Positions 24,079 to 32,131 of a DNA stretch of 64,000 nucleotides are shown one piece after another. How positions within the stretch are numbered: position 1 is the first letter of the stretch; every line of letters starts with the position of its first letter. The notes beneath the pieces were generated by a model. The model did no database searches, was not told the DNA's origin, and saw nothing but the letters and a program-made list of their open reading frames with translations. The DNA is from Deltaproteobacteria bacterium (GTDB lineage: Bacteria > Desulfobacterota > Binatia > Binatales > Binataceae), in contig PMOH01000316.1 in NCBI GenBank assembly GCA_003161515.1, positions 1 through 64,000 of the forward strand. The letters run 5' to 3'. A program made the position numbers and the translations under genes.

Positions 24079-24101
24079 AGCAGGGAGAGAGGAGAACTCA
24101 G

Positions 24102-24347
24102 ATGGCCGAAGTAACGCGAGTAGATAAAGAGTTTCCACGGGTTCCCGCCGACGCGGCACCCACCAAGAGAGGATTGCGCAGCGGCGGGCCCTCGATGAAT
24201 GTTCCGGGCGACGGCGGCGTGCGCAAGGCCAAAGGTACGCTACCGGGAAATCGCGCAGGTCGTTCGGCGGTGGACTATGCCGATGCGATGTCATCGGTGG
24301 GCGGGCCCGCTGACTCGGGCGACGGAAAGCGCGTCGATAACAAGTGA
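24102..24347 (+). CDS. Small hypothetical protein, 81 aa
   Basis: ATG preceded by CAGGGAGAGAGGAG, a leader resembling those before 18498, 25063 and 30772. The protein is Gly/Ala/Arg-rich and probably disordered (RGLRSGGPSMNVPGDGGVRK). Lies between the capsid and neck genes. Function unknown. Confidence 0.5.
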   Translation: MAEVTRVDKEFPRVPADAAPTKRGLRSGGPSMNVPGDGGVRKAKGTLPGNRAGRSAVDYADAMSSVGGPADSGDGKRVDNK

Positions 24348-24362
24348 CCGGCGGTTAGCCCA

Positions 24363-24695
24363 ATGCCCACGGTGAGAAAAATCGTTACGGCGAAGCGACC
24401 AAGCAAGCAGGTCAAACATCCGGTGCAACCCGGCACCTATTGGCCCGGCCAAGAGATTCGGGAGCAAAAGCAGACCGATACGGTCAAGGCGCTTTATTCC
24501 CGAACCGGCGCTACCGTCGAGCGCGAAACGATTCCCGGAATCGGTGTCGTGCGCGAGGTAGACGCCGACGATCGCTATGTTCCGGGATGGGACAGGCTGC
24601 CCGGCGCCTCGGCCGCCGCAGAACGGGTTGCGGAGCGCCGCGAGGACGGCCAGAGAAAGACACCGATCGGCGGGCCAGGCTTGATCAGGAGATAA
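24363..24695 (+). CDS. Hypothetical basic protein, 110 aa
   Basis: Starts MPTVRKIVTAKRPSKQVKHP. It has an N-terminal basic tail, YWPGQEIREQKQTDTVKALY, and a short beta segment GIGVVREVDADDRYVPGW. Located between the major capsid and head-completion genes. No recognised domain. Could be a minor head protein. Confidence 0.5.
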   Translation: MPTVRKIVTAKRPSKQVKHPVQPGTYWPGQEIREQKQTDTVKALYSRTGATVERETIPGIGVVREVDADDRYVPGWDRLPGASAAAERVAERREDGQRKTPIGGPGLIRR

Positions 24696-24701
24696 ATTTA
24701 G

Positions 24702-25022
24702 ATGCCGACAGCACCGACGCCCCTGCAGGGCAATCCCAATGTGTTCGATGGGCGTCAACCGACGCTGATCCCGAACTTCGATCCTGTCTTCTACGAAAAC
24801 GGCGCTTTGCAGTCCGAGAGCCCGCGCCAGATGAAAACCCTGCATCCGACGTCCGGTGCGACGACGTGCATGGTGCCGACCAACAATTTTACCTACGTCA
24901 GCCACCCCGGCGGCGCCGCTGCGGCGGGCATCATTGTCTCGTATTATTACGGCAGAACCTACGAGATCTCGACCTCGCTCTATAACGAGATGGTGACTGC
25001 GGGAATGCCGGTATCGGCATAG
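24702..25022 (+). CDS. Hypothetical structural-type protein, 106 aa
   Basis: Starts MPTAPTPLQGNPNVFDGRQP. Pro/Asn-rich with a central NNFTYVSHPGGAAAAGIIVS followed by YYYGRTYEISTSLYNEMVTA. Hydrophobic beta segments and position suggest a head or neck component. No family recognised. Confidence 0.5.
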   Translation: MPTAPTPLQGNPNVFDGRQPTLIPNFDPVFYENGALQSESPRQMKTLHPTSGATTCMVPTNNFTYVSHPGGAAAAGIIVSYYYGRTYEISTSLYNEMVTAGMPVSA

Positions 25023-25062
25023 TAGAAGAGAAGATCGCGTTCGACAGGGAGAGAGAAACCAG

Positions 25063-25491
25063 ATGGCGGAATTACCTGAACTAGCGGATGCGTCGCCGCC
25101 TTACCGGGCGGTGAAGCCGGGAGTTGCAAAGGCAGGGGCGGGAGCGATGGCCAACCCGGCCGAGGAAAAACTCTCCCTGCGGCGGGGTGAAACGGAGTCC
25201 GCCCCTGCCGGCGCACACTCTGAAGAAAAGCCGGAACAGCTCCCCGTTCATAAGGCGCTGTCGAGCTTCAACGTGATGATAGGCCCGCAGATGCGAAGTT
25301 TCGAGATGGGCGAGACCATCGTTGAGCAGGGCACCATCAGGACGCTCCTCGACCTCGGCTGCCCCATCGGACAGGCTCGCGACATGCTCCGGCATCGTTG
25401 CGGATCGTGTGGATCTATGGCTGCGATAAGCCCGACCAAGAGCGAATTGCGATCCGTCGCGGAAGCGATGGGTCTGGAGCTAATCGGATAG
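25063..25491 (+). CDS. Hypothetical protein with C-terminal CxxC
   Basis: ATG behind CAGGGAGAGAGAAACC. N-terminal 60 residues are disordered (Ala/Glu/Pro-rich). The C-terminal half reads FNVMIGPQMRSFEMGETIVE, QGTIRTLLDLGCPI, then RCGSCGSM, so a small metal site is possible. Immediately precedes the first neck gene. Confidence 0.5.
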   Translation: MAELPELADASPPYRAVKPGVAKAGAGAMANPAEEKLSLRRGETESAPAGAHSEEKPEQLPVHKALSSFNVMIGPQMRSFEMGETIVEQGTIRTLLDLGCPIGQARDMLRHRCGSCGSMAAISPTKSELRSVAEAMGLELIG

Positions 25492-26307
25492 GTGCTGACC
25501 GGACAACAAAAGGTCACGATACGCCGGCAGCTTCGGTATCCGGCGATCGGCGTCTCGCGTACTTCGGTTGGCGGCCAATCGTTAGCCAGTGGTGGGCAGG
25601 GCTTCCGCTACTTTCAGGCGTACGGCCGGCTCGAGTACATCCTGAACAATCTTCAGCCGTATGAAGAAGCGCAGATCATCGGATCTGCCGTAGGGTCGAT
25701 CTCGATTCTCGGTCTGACAGCGGTCGGCGATACTGTCTCGGTCACTCTGTCGGGCGCAGGACTGGTGAGCCCAGTCACACTGACCGTAACCGCTGTCCTC
25801 GGCGATAATCCGGTCAGCCTCTCGAATAAGTTGGCGGCCTTGGCTCTTCAGAATCCCGCGCTCATCAGTGCAGGCTTCATGGCGGTGACTCCATACGGAA
25901 CGGGACCTTTCGCGCAGAACGCTGTCCCTCTGCCGGAAGTGGCGTTCTTCAATCCCAAGCCTTTCACCATCGCGGCGGCAGCCACGGGACAAACCGGGTC
26001 GGCTGTCACCACAGATGGCAGCCCGGTTACGGATCCGATAGCGATAGTTGACGATTCGACGAGCCCCGTGACGACGCTAACCGGCTTCATTCCAATTCTG
26101 ATCTACCTCGAGGGCGCGATCGCGGGCACGACGCAGAATCTCGATACTTCGAAAGCGGACGTGTGGACCGCGCGCACCGATGAGCCCGAGATGCGGATCA
26201 AGCTCTATAATTACTGGCGTCGAGCGTTGGCGCGGCATCTCGAGGTTCCGCTCTGGGAAGACTTTAACGATTACGGCGGCGGCGTGCCGACGATGGCTAC
26301 AATCTGA
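25492..26307 (+). CDS. Head-tail neck protein with inserted beta domain
   Basis: GTG directly after the previous stop. N- and C-terminal parts (TIRRQLRYPAIGV...; WTARTDEPEMRIKLYNYWRR) flank an insert at residues about 70-150 (VSVTLSGAGLVSPVTLTVTA, VLGDNPVSLSNKLAALALQN). This insert is of the same kind as one in gene 27408-28286: beta strands around a 'NP/TP-x-S/T-LAxKLAALA' helix. Its place between capsid and sheath genes implies a connector or completion function. Confidence 0.6.
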   Translation: MLTGQQKVTIRRQLRYPAIGVSRTSVGGQSLASGGQGFRYFQAYGRLEYILNNLQPYEEAQIIGSAVGSISILGLTAVGDTVSVTLSGAGLVSPVTLTVTAVLGDNPVSLSNKLAALALQNPALISAGFMAVTPYGTGPFAQNAVPLPEVAFFNPKPFTIAAAATGQTGSAVTTDGSPVTDPIAIVDDSTSPVTTLTGFIPILIYLEGAIAGTTQNLDTSKADVWTARTDEPEMRIKLYNYWRRALARHLEVPLWEDFNDYGGGVPTMATI

Positions 26308-27128
26308 TGTCCCACTTCAACCACATCGAAAGGCAAATTGATCGTGGTAGAGGCAAGGCCGCGAAGCATCTCGGTCCGCCCTTCGACGTTTATCGCATCC
26401 AAGCCAATGCGGCGCTGAACTATCTCGACGCGGCGAACAAAATCAGAAGCAACTTTCCGGTCTTCCGCCGAGTGCTGAAGGGCCTCGAACACAAGGAAGG
26501 CCCGGATATGGGATCGCTGTTTTTCGAAATGATCGCCGACATGAGCAACTTCGTGACCGGCGATGTTTTCGTTGAACGCGACCCGTTCTATGGAACCAGC
26601 GGGTATCCTACCGCGGGTGACATCACTCCTTTCCCGACTCCGCAGTTCAACGGGATCTGCCTGGCGTTTCATGCGCCTATTCGAAAGAACATCGGCGCGC
26701 GCGTGAACCGACTCGGCATCGTATTCCGTCCGACGGGTGCTCCGGACGCGAATGGCTACTGGTCGCCGGATATCAACTCCGCGCAGCCTCTCCTGCTGTC
26801 GAATGGCAGTTGGGCTCTCGCGGCGCCGGGCGCGGCCAACGCGCTGATACCGATGGGCGTCTCAGCCAACGAGCGCTTCCATGGGGAACTCATCCATGGA
26901 TTGCCGTCGTCGACGCCGCTCACCCGCTGGTTCATATTCGTACCGGCGCTGAAGGGGTTTCAGTTTCTTGAGGGGGACATCATCGCAAGTCTCGACGCGG
27001 ACGCGCCGGTAGAGGACTATGCTGACATTCTCCAAAACGGCTCCCGGTACATCGTGATTCATCCGTTCGGTCAGGAGTCCGGGTTGGTCGGTAACCAGTT
27101 GGTATGTGAGCGCATAGGGCAGAACTGA
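26307..27128 (+). CDS. Neck or tail-completion protein
   Basis: ATG overlaps the previous stop. 273 residues, no recognised catalytic motif. It has PQFNGICLAFHAPIRKNIGA and RWFIFVPALKGFQFLEGDII as conserved-looking beta segments, and starts with a His/Arg-rich helix. Flanked by neck-type genes, so a head-tail joining component is inferred. Confidence 0.5.
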   Translation: MSHFNHIERQIDRGRGKAAKHLGPPFDVYRIQANAALNYLDAANKIRSNFPVFRRVLKGLEHKEGPDMGSLFFEMIADMSNFVTGDVFVERDPFYGTSGYPTAGDITPFPTPQFNGICLAFHAPIRKNIGARVNRLGIVFRPTGAPDANGYWSPDINSAQPLLLSNGSWALAAPGAANALIPMGVSANERFHGELIHGLPSSTPLTRWFIFVPALKGFQFLEGDIIASLDADAPVEDYADILQNGSRYIVIHPFGQESGLVGNQLVCERIGQN

Positions 27129-27418
27129 TGGCGAAGCTTAGAAAAGACGAAGTAGGCCAAGGGCGGGCGTTCTACGTTTTTTATTGCCCCGGCTGTGGGA
27201 ACTGCCACTCGTTCGAAGTGCCGCGTTGGACCTTCAGCGGTTCGATGGACAAGCCGACCTTCACGCCGTCCCTGCTCTGCAATCAGAGCGATCCGGCAAG
27301 CCGATGTCATCTTTTTGTGACAGACGGGAAAATTAAATATCAGCCTGATTGTCACCACAAGTTCGCTGGTCAAACAGTCGATATGGTCGAGTTGGAAGAT
27401 TTGGCAGATGGACGTTGA
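27128..27418 (+). CDS. DUF6527-family zinc protein
   Basis: The pattern FYCPGCGNCHSFEV ... WTFSGSMDKPTFTPSLL ... CHLFVTDGKIKYQPDCHHKF ... AGQTVDM matches the DUF6527 family of small phage and bacterial zinc proteins. Cysteines and histidines are spaced for one or two zinc ions. Function unknown. Tightly packed between two neck genes, sharing overlaps with both. Confidence 0.7.
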   Translation: MAKLRKDEVGQGRAFYVFYCPGCGNCHSFEVPRWTFSGSMDKPTFTPSLLCNQSDPASRCHLFVTDGKIKYQPDCHHKFAGQTVDMVELEDLADGR

Positions 27419-28286
27419 TGAGGTCATGACGCTGCTAACCACCGAATTGCAAAGAGCGATCGGTGCTCTGTCGCCTGCATTCACGGCGCCTATCGTGTTT
27501 GGCGAGGGCTATCCCACGGAGTCGTTCCTGCTACAGCAGGTCGCTTCCAAGGGTAGTGTCTCCATCACGATCTTTGATCGCAGGCCAGCGGCGAACGTGA
27601 CGCGCTGGATGCCGTTCGTCGCAGTCGAGAAGCCGCATTCCACGGGGGTCACGGTCGAACTCAGCGGCAGCCCGCTTGCCGTCGATGGCGAGCAAACCAT
27701 CACGCTCAGCGGCGTCGTCAATCAGAACGATGCCGTCGCGTTGACCGCGTTCCTTCGCGGCGGCCCGTCTGTCAATGGCGGTGTGAGCGCGATCGCGGGA
27801 CCGCAGGATACGCCGGCGACCCTTGCCGCGAAGCTCGCGGCGGCCATCAATGCAGACTCGTTCCTGCCGGAGTGGATGACGGCCAACGCCACCGGCGCGG
27901 TTGTCACGCTTGAAGGGACCGGCGCGCAGCCGATTCAGCTTGCGGTCGCGGTCGGAAACATCCGGTTCCAAAAAGTCGAGAACGCGCGGTTTCTGCGCGA
28001 GCTGCAGATCATCGTCTACACGAACAGCAGTGCCGCTCGCATGATCCTCGGGAAAGCCATCATGGGCGACCTCGCCCAGCTCTATGCGAACTTCGGTTTG
28101 CAGGACGATGACGGCGAGTGGGTGCGTGTCATTCCGTTCGGAGACGTGCTCAACGATCAGGACGCAGGACGCGCTCTCTATCGCCGCGACATCCTGCTCA
28201 ACGCCGAATACGGAATCACCGCCGAGCAAATTGCGTACGACATTCTATCGCCGCGGCCAAATCTCACCGTGGAACAAGGAGCGTAA
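27408..28286 (+). CDS. Tail completion/terminator-like protein with inserted domain
   Basis: Residues 1-80 and 190-292 (FLRELQIIVYTNSSAARMIL; ADLAQLYANFGLQDDDGEW-type segment) enclose an insert with DTPATLAAKLAAAINADSFL and VVTLEGTGAQPIQLAV. That style of repeat insert is also seen in gene 25492-26307. It directly precedes the sheath gene, the usual site of the tail terminator. Assignment by position and general pattern. Confidence 0.55.
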   Translation: MDVDEVMTLLTTELQRAIGALSPAFTAPIVFGEGYPTESFLLQQVASKGSVSITIFDRRPAANVTRWMPFVAVEKPHSTGVTVELSGSPLAVDGEQTITLSGVVNQNDAVALTAFLRGGPSVNGGVSAIAGPQDTPATLAAKLAAAINADSFLPEWMTANATGAVVTLEGTGAQPIQLAVAVGNIRFQKVENARFLRELQIIVYTNSSAARMILGKAIMGDLAQLYANFGLQDDDGEWVRVIPFGDVLNDQDAGRALYRRDILLNAEYGITAEQIAYDILSPRPNLTVEQGA

Positions 28287-28292
28287 GGCGCG

Positions 28293-30215
28293 ATGGGTCA
28301 GATCATTGTTAATGGTGGGAGCTTCAACGCGGCTGGTCTGCAGGCCGACGATCTCTACATTCAGATTATTCCGCCGCCTGCGTCGGTTGTGGGCGTGCCG
28401 GTCGACGTCGTCGGAGTAGTGGGAACCGCGTCGTGGGGACCGCTCAACGCGCCGACGTTACTCGGGACTCCGGGCGACGGTGCTCGAAACTTCGGACCCA
28501 TCCCGGTCTGGGGCAGCGGAACGATCGACCTGCACGATTTGGCGACTGAAATCGTGATGCTCTTCCAGCAGGCGCCATCCCAGGCGCAGCTCCAAGTTTG
28601 GGCCTCGCGTATCAGCGATGGTACTGACGCCCCGGCATTCGGATCAGTCATGGACGGCGAGGGTACTCCGGTGGCCGGCGGCGTTGTCGAGGCGCTCTAC
28701 AGCGGTATCGCAGGCGACCAACTCTCGTTGACGATCTCTCCGGGAGCCTTGGCCAATACCTTCAACGTCGTTATCGGCGGTTTCCCCGGCGTGCCGGCGG
28801 AGCTGTTCCCGAACATCCCGAACTCAGCGGGAAGCTTTTGGCAGAACCTCGCGAATGCGCTCGCGCTGGGCCAGTCCGGTATCCGGCCGCCTTCTCAATT
28901 CGCGCGCTTCATTCCAGGAACGCCGACGGAGGTTCCCACGGAGGCGCCCACCCTTTCGCCGGCGCCAGACGGAACGCATACGCAGTTCACCTTCACTCTC
29001 GCGAATGGTCCCGTGCAGCAGGGAACTCTCATTCTGACCGATAGTCACGGAGTGATCTTCGCTGACTCTGAGGGCAACGGCACGCTACAGGGCGTCGGCG
29101 GGACCGGAACTGTCAACTATGTGACCAAGCAAGTCGCGCTGACCTACTCGGTCGCTCCGATAACCGCTACCACGATGGCGGCGGATTACGACTACATGGT
29201 GGCCAATACCCACGCTCCGGTGGCCGGCTCGACGCCTCTCGCAAACGGCGCCGACGGGCGCGCCGGTGTGAACACGGCCGCTTTGCTCGGCAGCGACGCA
29301 TCGCTTCCGAAAACTGGTCTGTATGCGTTGCGCAGCCTCAATCCCGCGCCAAGCATGGCTTACCTCGCCGGCATGACGGATGGGACGATCGTCTCGAATC
29401 TTCAGGGCTTCGCCGACAGCGAGGGCGTTGCGATGGCGTTCGCCTTCCCGACCGGAACCTCGAGCCAAGCGGCGGTCACCGCGAAGCAGGGCTACGGCAT
29501 CCTCGACTTCGAGATGCTTTGGTTGAAGGACTGGATCTATTGGTACGACCCGGTGAACCAGCAGGTCCGGCTCGTGCCGCCCTATTCCACGATTCTCGGC
29601 CGCACCGCGACTCTGCCGCCATACGTCTCGCCCGGAAACAAGCAAGTCTTCGGGATTATCGGGACCGAGCGGAACAGTCCGTACAGCGGGAACATTCCTT
29701 ATTCGAACGCTGAGATTGGGCTCCTAGAGTCGGCCGGCATCCTGTTCGTAACGAACCCCATTCCGGCGGGACAACAGTGGGGCATCCGTCATGGGCAGAA
29801 CGGAAATCCCGTGCCGCCGGCTGATGACGTTGCGTACACCCGGATGACGAATATGCTGGCGCAGTTGATGAACCGCATCCTTGGCCAGTTCGTCGATCAG
29901 CCGCAGAGTCAATCGCCGAAGGATCCTACCCGCGATGCGATGAAGACGATTTCGAATGCCGAGCTCCAGTCCCTCCAAGACCTCGGGATGATCGATACGC
30001 AGGATATGAATGGAGGACCTGGCTACCTGGTCGTCTGCGATCTGACAAACAATACGCCGGCCCAGATCGCCGCGCGCTACTCTTCCATCGCCTGGAGAGT
30101 GGTTTACCTGAGTAACATCCGATTCCTGATCGGTTCGCTTCAGGGCGGTACGACGGTGGTCACGCAGGGTAACAGCCAGTCGCAAGCGCTGGCGGGACAG
30201 GGACTCTCGGTCTAG
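28293..30215 (+). CDS. Tail sheath protein
   Basis: The contractile sheath that drives the tail tube through the host envelope. N-terminal VVGVPVDVVGVVGTASWGPL and LATEIVMLFQQAPSQAQLQV are typical of sheath proteins, and the C-terminus contains DPTRDAMKTISNAELQSLQD and AQIAARYSSIAWRVVYLS. It has an insert at residues about 220-320 (FTFTLANGPVQQGTLILTDS). 640 residues is normal length. This gene is the main evidence for a myovirus. Confidence 0.85.
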   Translation: MGQIIVNGGSFNAAGLQADDLYIQIIPPPASVVGVPVDVVGVVGTASWGPLNAPTLLGTPGDGARNFGPIPVWGSGTIDLHDLATEIVMLFQQAPSQAQLQVWASRISDGTDAPAFGSVMDGEGTPVAGGVVEALYSGIAGDQLSLTISPGALANTFNVVIGGFPGVPAELFPNIPNSAGSFWQNLANALALGQSGIRPPSQFARFIPGTPTEVPTEAPTLSPAPDGTHTQFTFTLANGPVQQGTLILTDSHGVIFADSEGNGTLQGVGGTGTVNYVTKQVALTYSVAPITATTMAADYDYMVANTHAPVAGSTPLANGADGRAGVNTAALLGSDASLPKTGLYALRSLNPAPSMAYLAGMTDGTIVSNLQGFADSEGVAMAFAFPTGTSSQAAVTAKQGYGILDFEMLWLKDWIYWYDPVNQQVRLVPPYSTILGRTATLPPYVSPGNKQVFGIIGTERNSPYSGNIPYSNAEIGLLESAGILFVTNPIPAGQQWGIRHGQNGNPVPPADDVAYTRMTNMLAQLMNRILGQFVDQPQSQSPKDPTRDAMKTISNAELQSLQDLGMIDTQDMNGGPGYLVVCDLTNNTPAQIAARYSSIAWRVVYLSNIRFLIGSLQGGTTVVTQGNSQSQALAGQGLSV

Positions 30216-30225
30216 GAGAACAAAC

Positions 30226-30717
30226 GTGGGATTCCAACTTAACGGTTACAACCTGGGCACGGACGTTTCGATGACGCTGCAGCACGTCGAGAGTGGCGTC
30301 GTGCTGCCGGCGGCGTTGCTGGGCCACCTGATGGAATTCCAGTTCGATCAGGAAGACCAAGTCATTCGCGTCGTGCCGATTACGAACGGCGGAAAGCCGC
30401 TGTACAACGTGGTCTACATGGGTTGGCGCGGGCACGCGATGTTCACCCGAGTCAACGGCGCCCTGACCGCGATCTTGGCGGCGACCGAGAAAGATTACTT
30501 CGACAACGGCCACCTCAATCACTTCAACATGCTGGCCACCGTGCTGAATCGCGACTCGACGGTGGATCAGTATATGTTCACCGCCGGTGTTCTGAGTCGG
30601 CATCAGGGCGGCAACTTCCGCGCGGACAAGGAAGTCGATCAGCGGATCGAGTTTAATTTCCAGCGGATGGTGCTGACGGCCGGGTACGCGGCGCTGCTTC
30701 CGATCGCGGCGGGATAA
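30226..30717 (+). CDS. Tail tube protein
   Basis: GTG at 30226, after AGGAGAAC. 163 residues, beta-rich (GVVLPAALLGHLMEFQFDQE; KPLYNVVYMGWRGHAMFTRV), located straight after the sheath and before the chaperone, the invariant place of the inner tail tube gene. Size fits tube subunits. Confidence 0.75.
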   Translation: MGFQLNGYNLGTDVSMTLQHVESGVVLPAALLGHLMEFQFDQEDQVIRVVPITNGGKPLYNVVYMGWRGHAMFTRVNGALTAILAATEKDYFDNGHLNHFNMLATVLNRDSTVDQYMFTAGVLSRHQGGNFRADKEVDQRIEFNFQRMVLTAGYAALLPIAAG

Positions 30718-30732
30718 GAATGGCATAACTAA

Positions 30733-30746
30733 GCCTTAATTAAGGC
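30733..30746. promoter_or_regulatory. 14-bp perfect palindrome
   Basis: GCCTTAATTAAGGC is a perfect palindrome between the tube and chaperone genes, AT-centred in GC-rich surroundings. Possible operator. It lies 26 bases upstream of the chaperone start. Confidence 0.45.
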
Positions 30747-30771
30747 ATACTTACGACAGGGAGAGAGACAC

Positions 30772-31320
30772 ATGCCTGAAGAGACCAAACCGCCAGAGGA
30801 AGCATCTGGACCCGGACCTATCCGGCGCCAAGTGCGCGAGGTAGATCCCGCGCGCGCGTCGAGGCAGCCGAACTTCCAGGACGCACAAGCCCAATCGGAC
30901 GCTGTTGCCGATACGTTGCGCAAGGCAGCCGGAGGCGGGTTCGAACGCCCCGACTCACAGAACGGCGCGGCTTTCATTCCGAACGCAACAGGGGAGCGAC
31001 CGTTTGTGCAGCTCCAACTTCCCGACGGTCGGACGTTGACCCTAGCCCAACCCGAGGTCGCCGTCGGCTTCATCCTCGGTCGAATTCTCGGACCCCAAGA
31101 GTCGAGCAACCCACTCTCAGTTGGCTATGCGAAGGCCCTCATGTACGTCGCCGAGATCGATGGGCAGCCGGTCAGACGCCCGACCAATATGGCCGAGTTG
31201 CAGAATCTCTCGAACGTGATAGGTGATCGCAACCTAGATCTTGTATCGATGGAGTTCGCTCGATACTGGCCGCAGATGACCGAACTCACGGTCCTAAAAA
31301 AAAATGGGGTCGTCGGATGA
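30772..31320 (+). CDS. Tail assembly chaperone, short form
   Basis: ATG behind ACAGGGAGAGAGACAC. The N-terminal 80 residues are disordered. The C-terminal part (RPFVQLQLPDGRTLTLAQPE; ARYWPQMTELTVLKKNGVVG) resembles tail chaperones that bind the tape measure. The end overlaps a second frame at a run of nine A (31296-31304), the place where long-tailed phages frameshift to make a longer chaperone. Position between tube and tape measure supports this. Confidence 0.7.
   Translation: MPEETKPPEEASGPGPIRRQVREVDPARASRQPNFQDAQAQSDAVADTLRKAAGGGFERPDSQNGAAFIPNATGERPFVQLQLPDGRTLTLAQPEVAVGFILGRILGPQESSNPLSVGYAKALMYVAEIDGQPVRRPTNMAELQNLSNVIGDRNLDLVSMEFARYWPQMTELTVLKKNGVVG
31296..31305 (+). promoter_or_regulatory. 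Poly-A programmed frameshift site
   Basis: Nine A followed by T in CTAAAAAAAAATGGGG. The zero frame ends with TGA at 31318-31320. The frame opened at 31304 is reached by a +1 or -2 slip. The downstream ATG has no Shine-Dalgarno sequence, so reaching it by frameshift is more plausible than by initiation. Confidence 0.6.
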
Positions 31321-31513
31321 CGTCCGCGAGATCGTGGCGGCGGTTAAGCACGGCCTCAGTTATTACGATGCCGTGAGGATGCATCCCAGTGAACGGCAGG
31401 CATTTCTTTACGTGGCAGCGGAGATGGACGGGATGCGTGTCAACTGGGAAACCGGCGAAATCAGCGAGCCGCAGCAGCCGGGACGAGATCCGCGCGTGGC
31501 TGGGCGGGAGTAG
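31304..31513 (+). CDS. Tail assembly chaperone, frameshift extension
   Basis: Reads MGSSDDVREIVAAVKHGLSY, then YDAVRMHPSERQAFLYVAAE and a short acidic/Pro tail. Such small helical extensions are the second half of the frameshifted chaperone (the G-T arrangement of lambda). The 'MHPSERQAFLY' helix is typical of these extensions. It ends three bases before the next gene. Confidence 0.65.
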   Translation: MGSSDDVREIVAAVKHGLSYYDAVRMHPSERQAFLYVAAEMDGMRVNWETGEISEPQQPGRDPRVAGRE

Positions 31514-31516
31514 GCG

Positions 31517-32131
31517 ATGCGCGACTTCGATAGTTTTGAAGCCTTCGGCGCGTTCTGGGAATTTGCGGTCATACCCGGCTACTTGCTCGCCATGCACGCG
31601 GCGCTCGATGAATGCGGCGCCGCCGTCAAAGAACGCATCCAAGAGAAGATAGGCGTCTCCCAAGGTCCGAGCCACGGCTACCCCGGCTGGGCTCCGCTCG
31701 CCGATACGACCCTGCATGGATGGGGACCGAACCCCGGAAAGATAGCTCTCGGTCAGACCGGGCGGCGCAGCGGCGAAGATCCGCTCATGGCAACCGGGAA
31801 ATCGCGCGACGAAATCGAGTATGTCGTTCATCGCAACGATCTCGCGGTCACGATCGGCAGTAACAGCGACGGCCTTTTCTACGCGGAGTTCGGGACCGTG
31901 AACGAACCGCCGCGACCAACCTTTCGGCCAGCAGCAGAAGAGATCGTCGAAGAGGTCATGCTCGCGCGCATCGGCGAATTCGCCGTCGCGGGCATCACCG
32001 GCATAGGAATCAGAACGCTCTACACCTCGGCTCAACTGTCTAATTTCGGCACTGGTCGCGAATACGTGAATACTTCGCGCGCGAGCTTCCGCGGATTCGC
32101 GCGCGGGATGGGCATGAGGAGTCGATTTTAG
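31517..32131 (+). CDS. Tail-completion-like protein (HK97 gp10 type)
   Basis: Contains AMHAALDECGAAVKERIQEK followed by PGWAPLADTTLHGWGPNPGK and DLAVTIGSNSDGLFYAEFGT and PRPTFRPAAEEI. This combination (early helix, 'W.PLa..T', 'YA.f.E.GT...PPRPF') is the HK97 gp10-like tail-completion fold. The gene sits between chaperone and tape measure, unusual but seen in some myoviruses. Confidence 0.6.
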   Translation: MRDFDSFEAFGAFWEFAVIPGYLLAMHAALDECGAAVKERIQEKIGVSQGPSHGYPGWAPLADTTLHGWGPNPGKIALGQTGRRSGEDPLMATGKSRDEIEYVVHRNDLAVTIGSNSDGLFYAEFGTVNEPPRPTFRPAAEEIVEEVMLARIGEFAVAGITGIGIRTLYTSAQLSNFGTGREYVNTSRASFRGFARGMGMRSRF

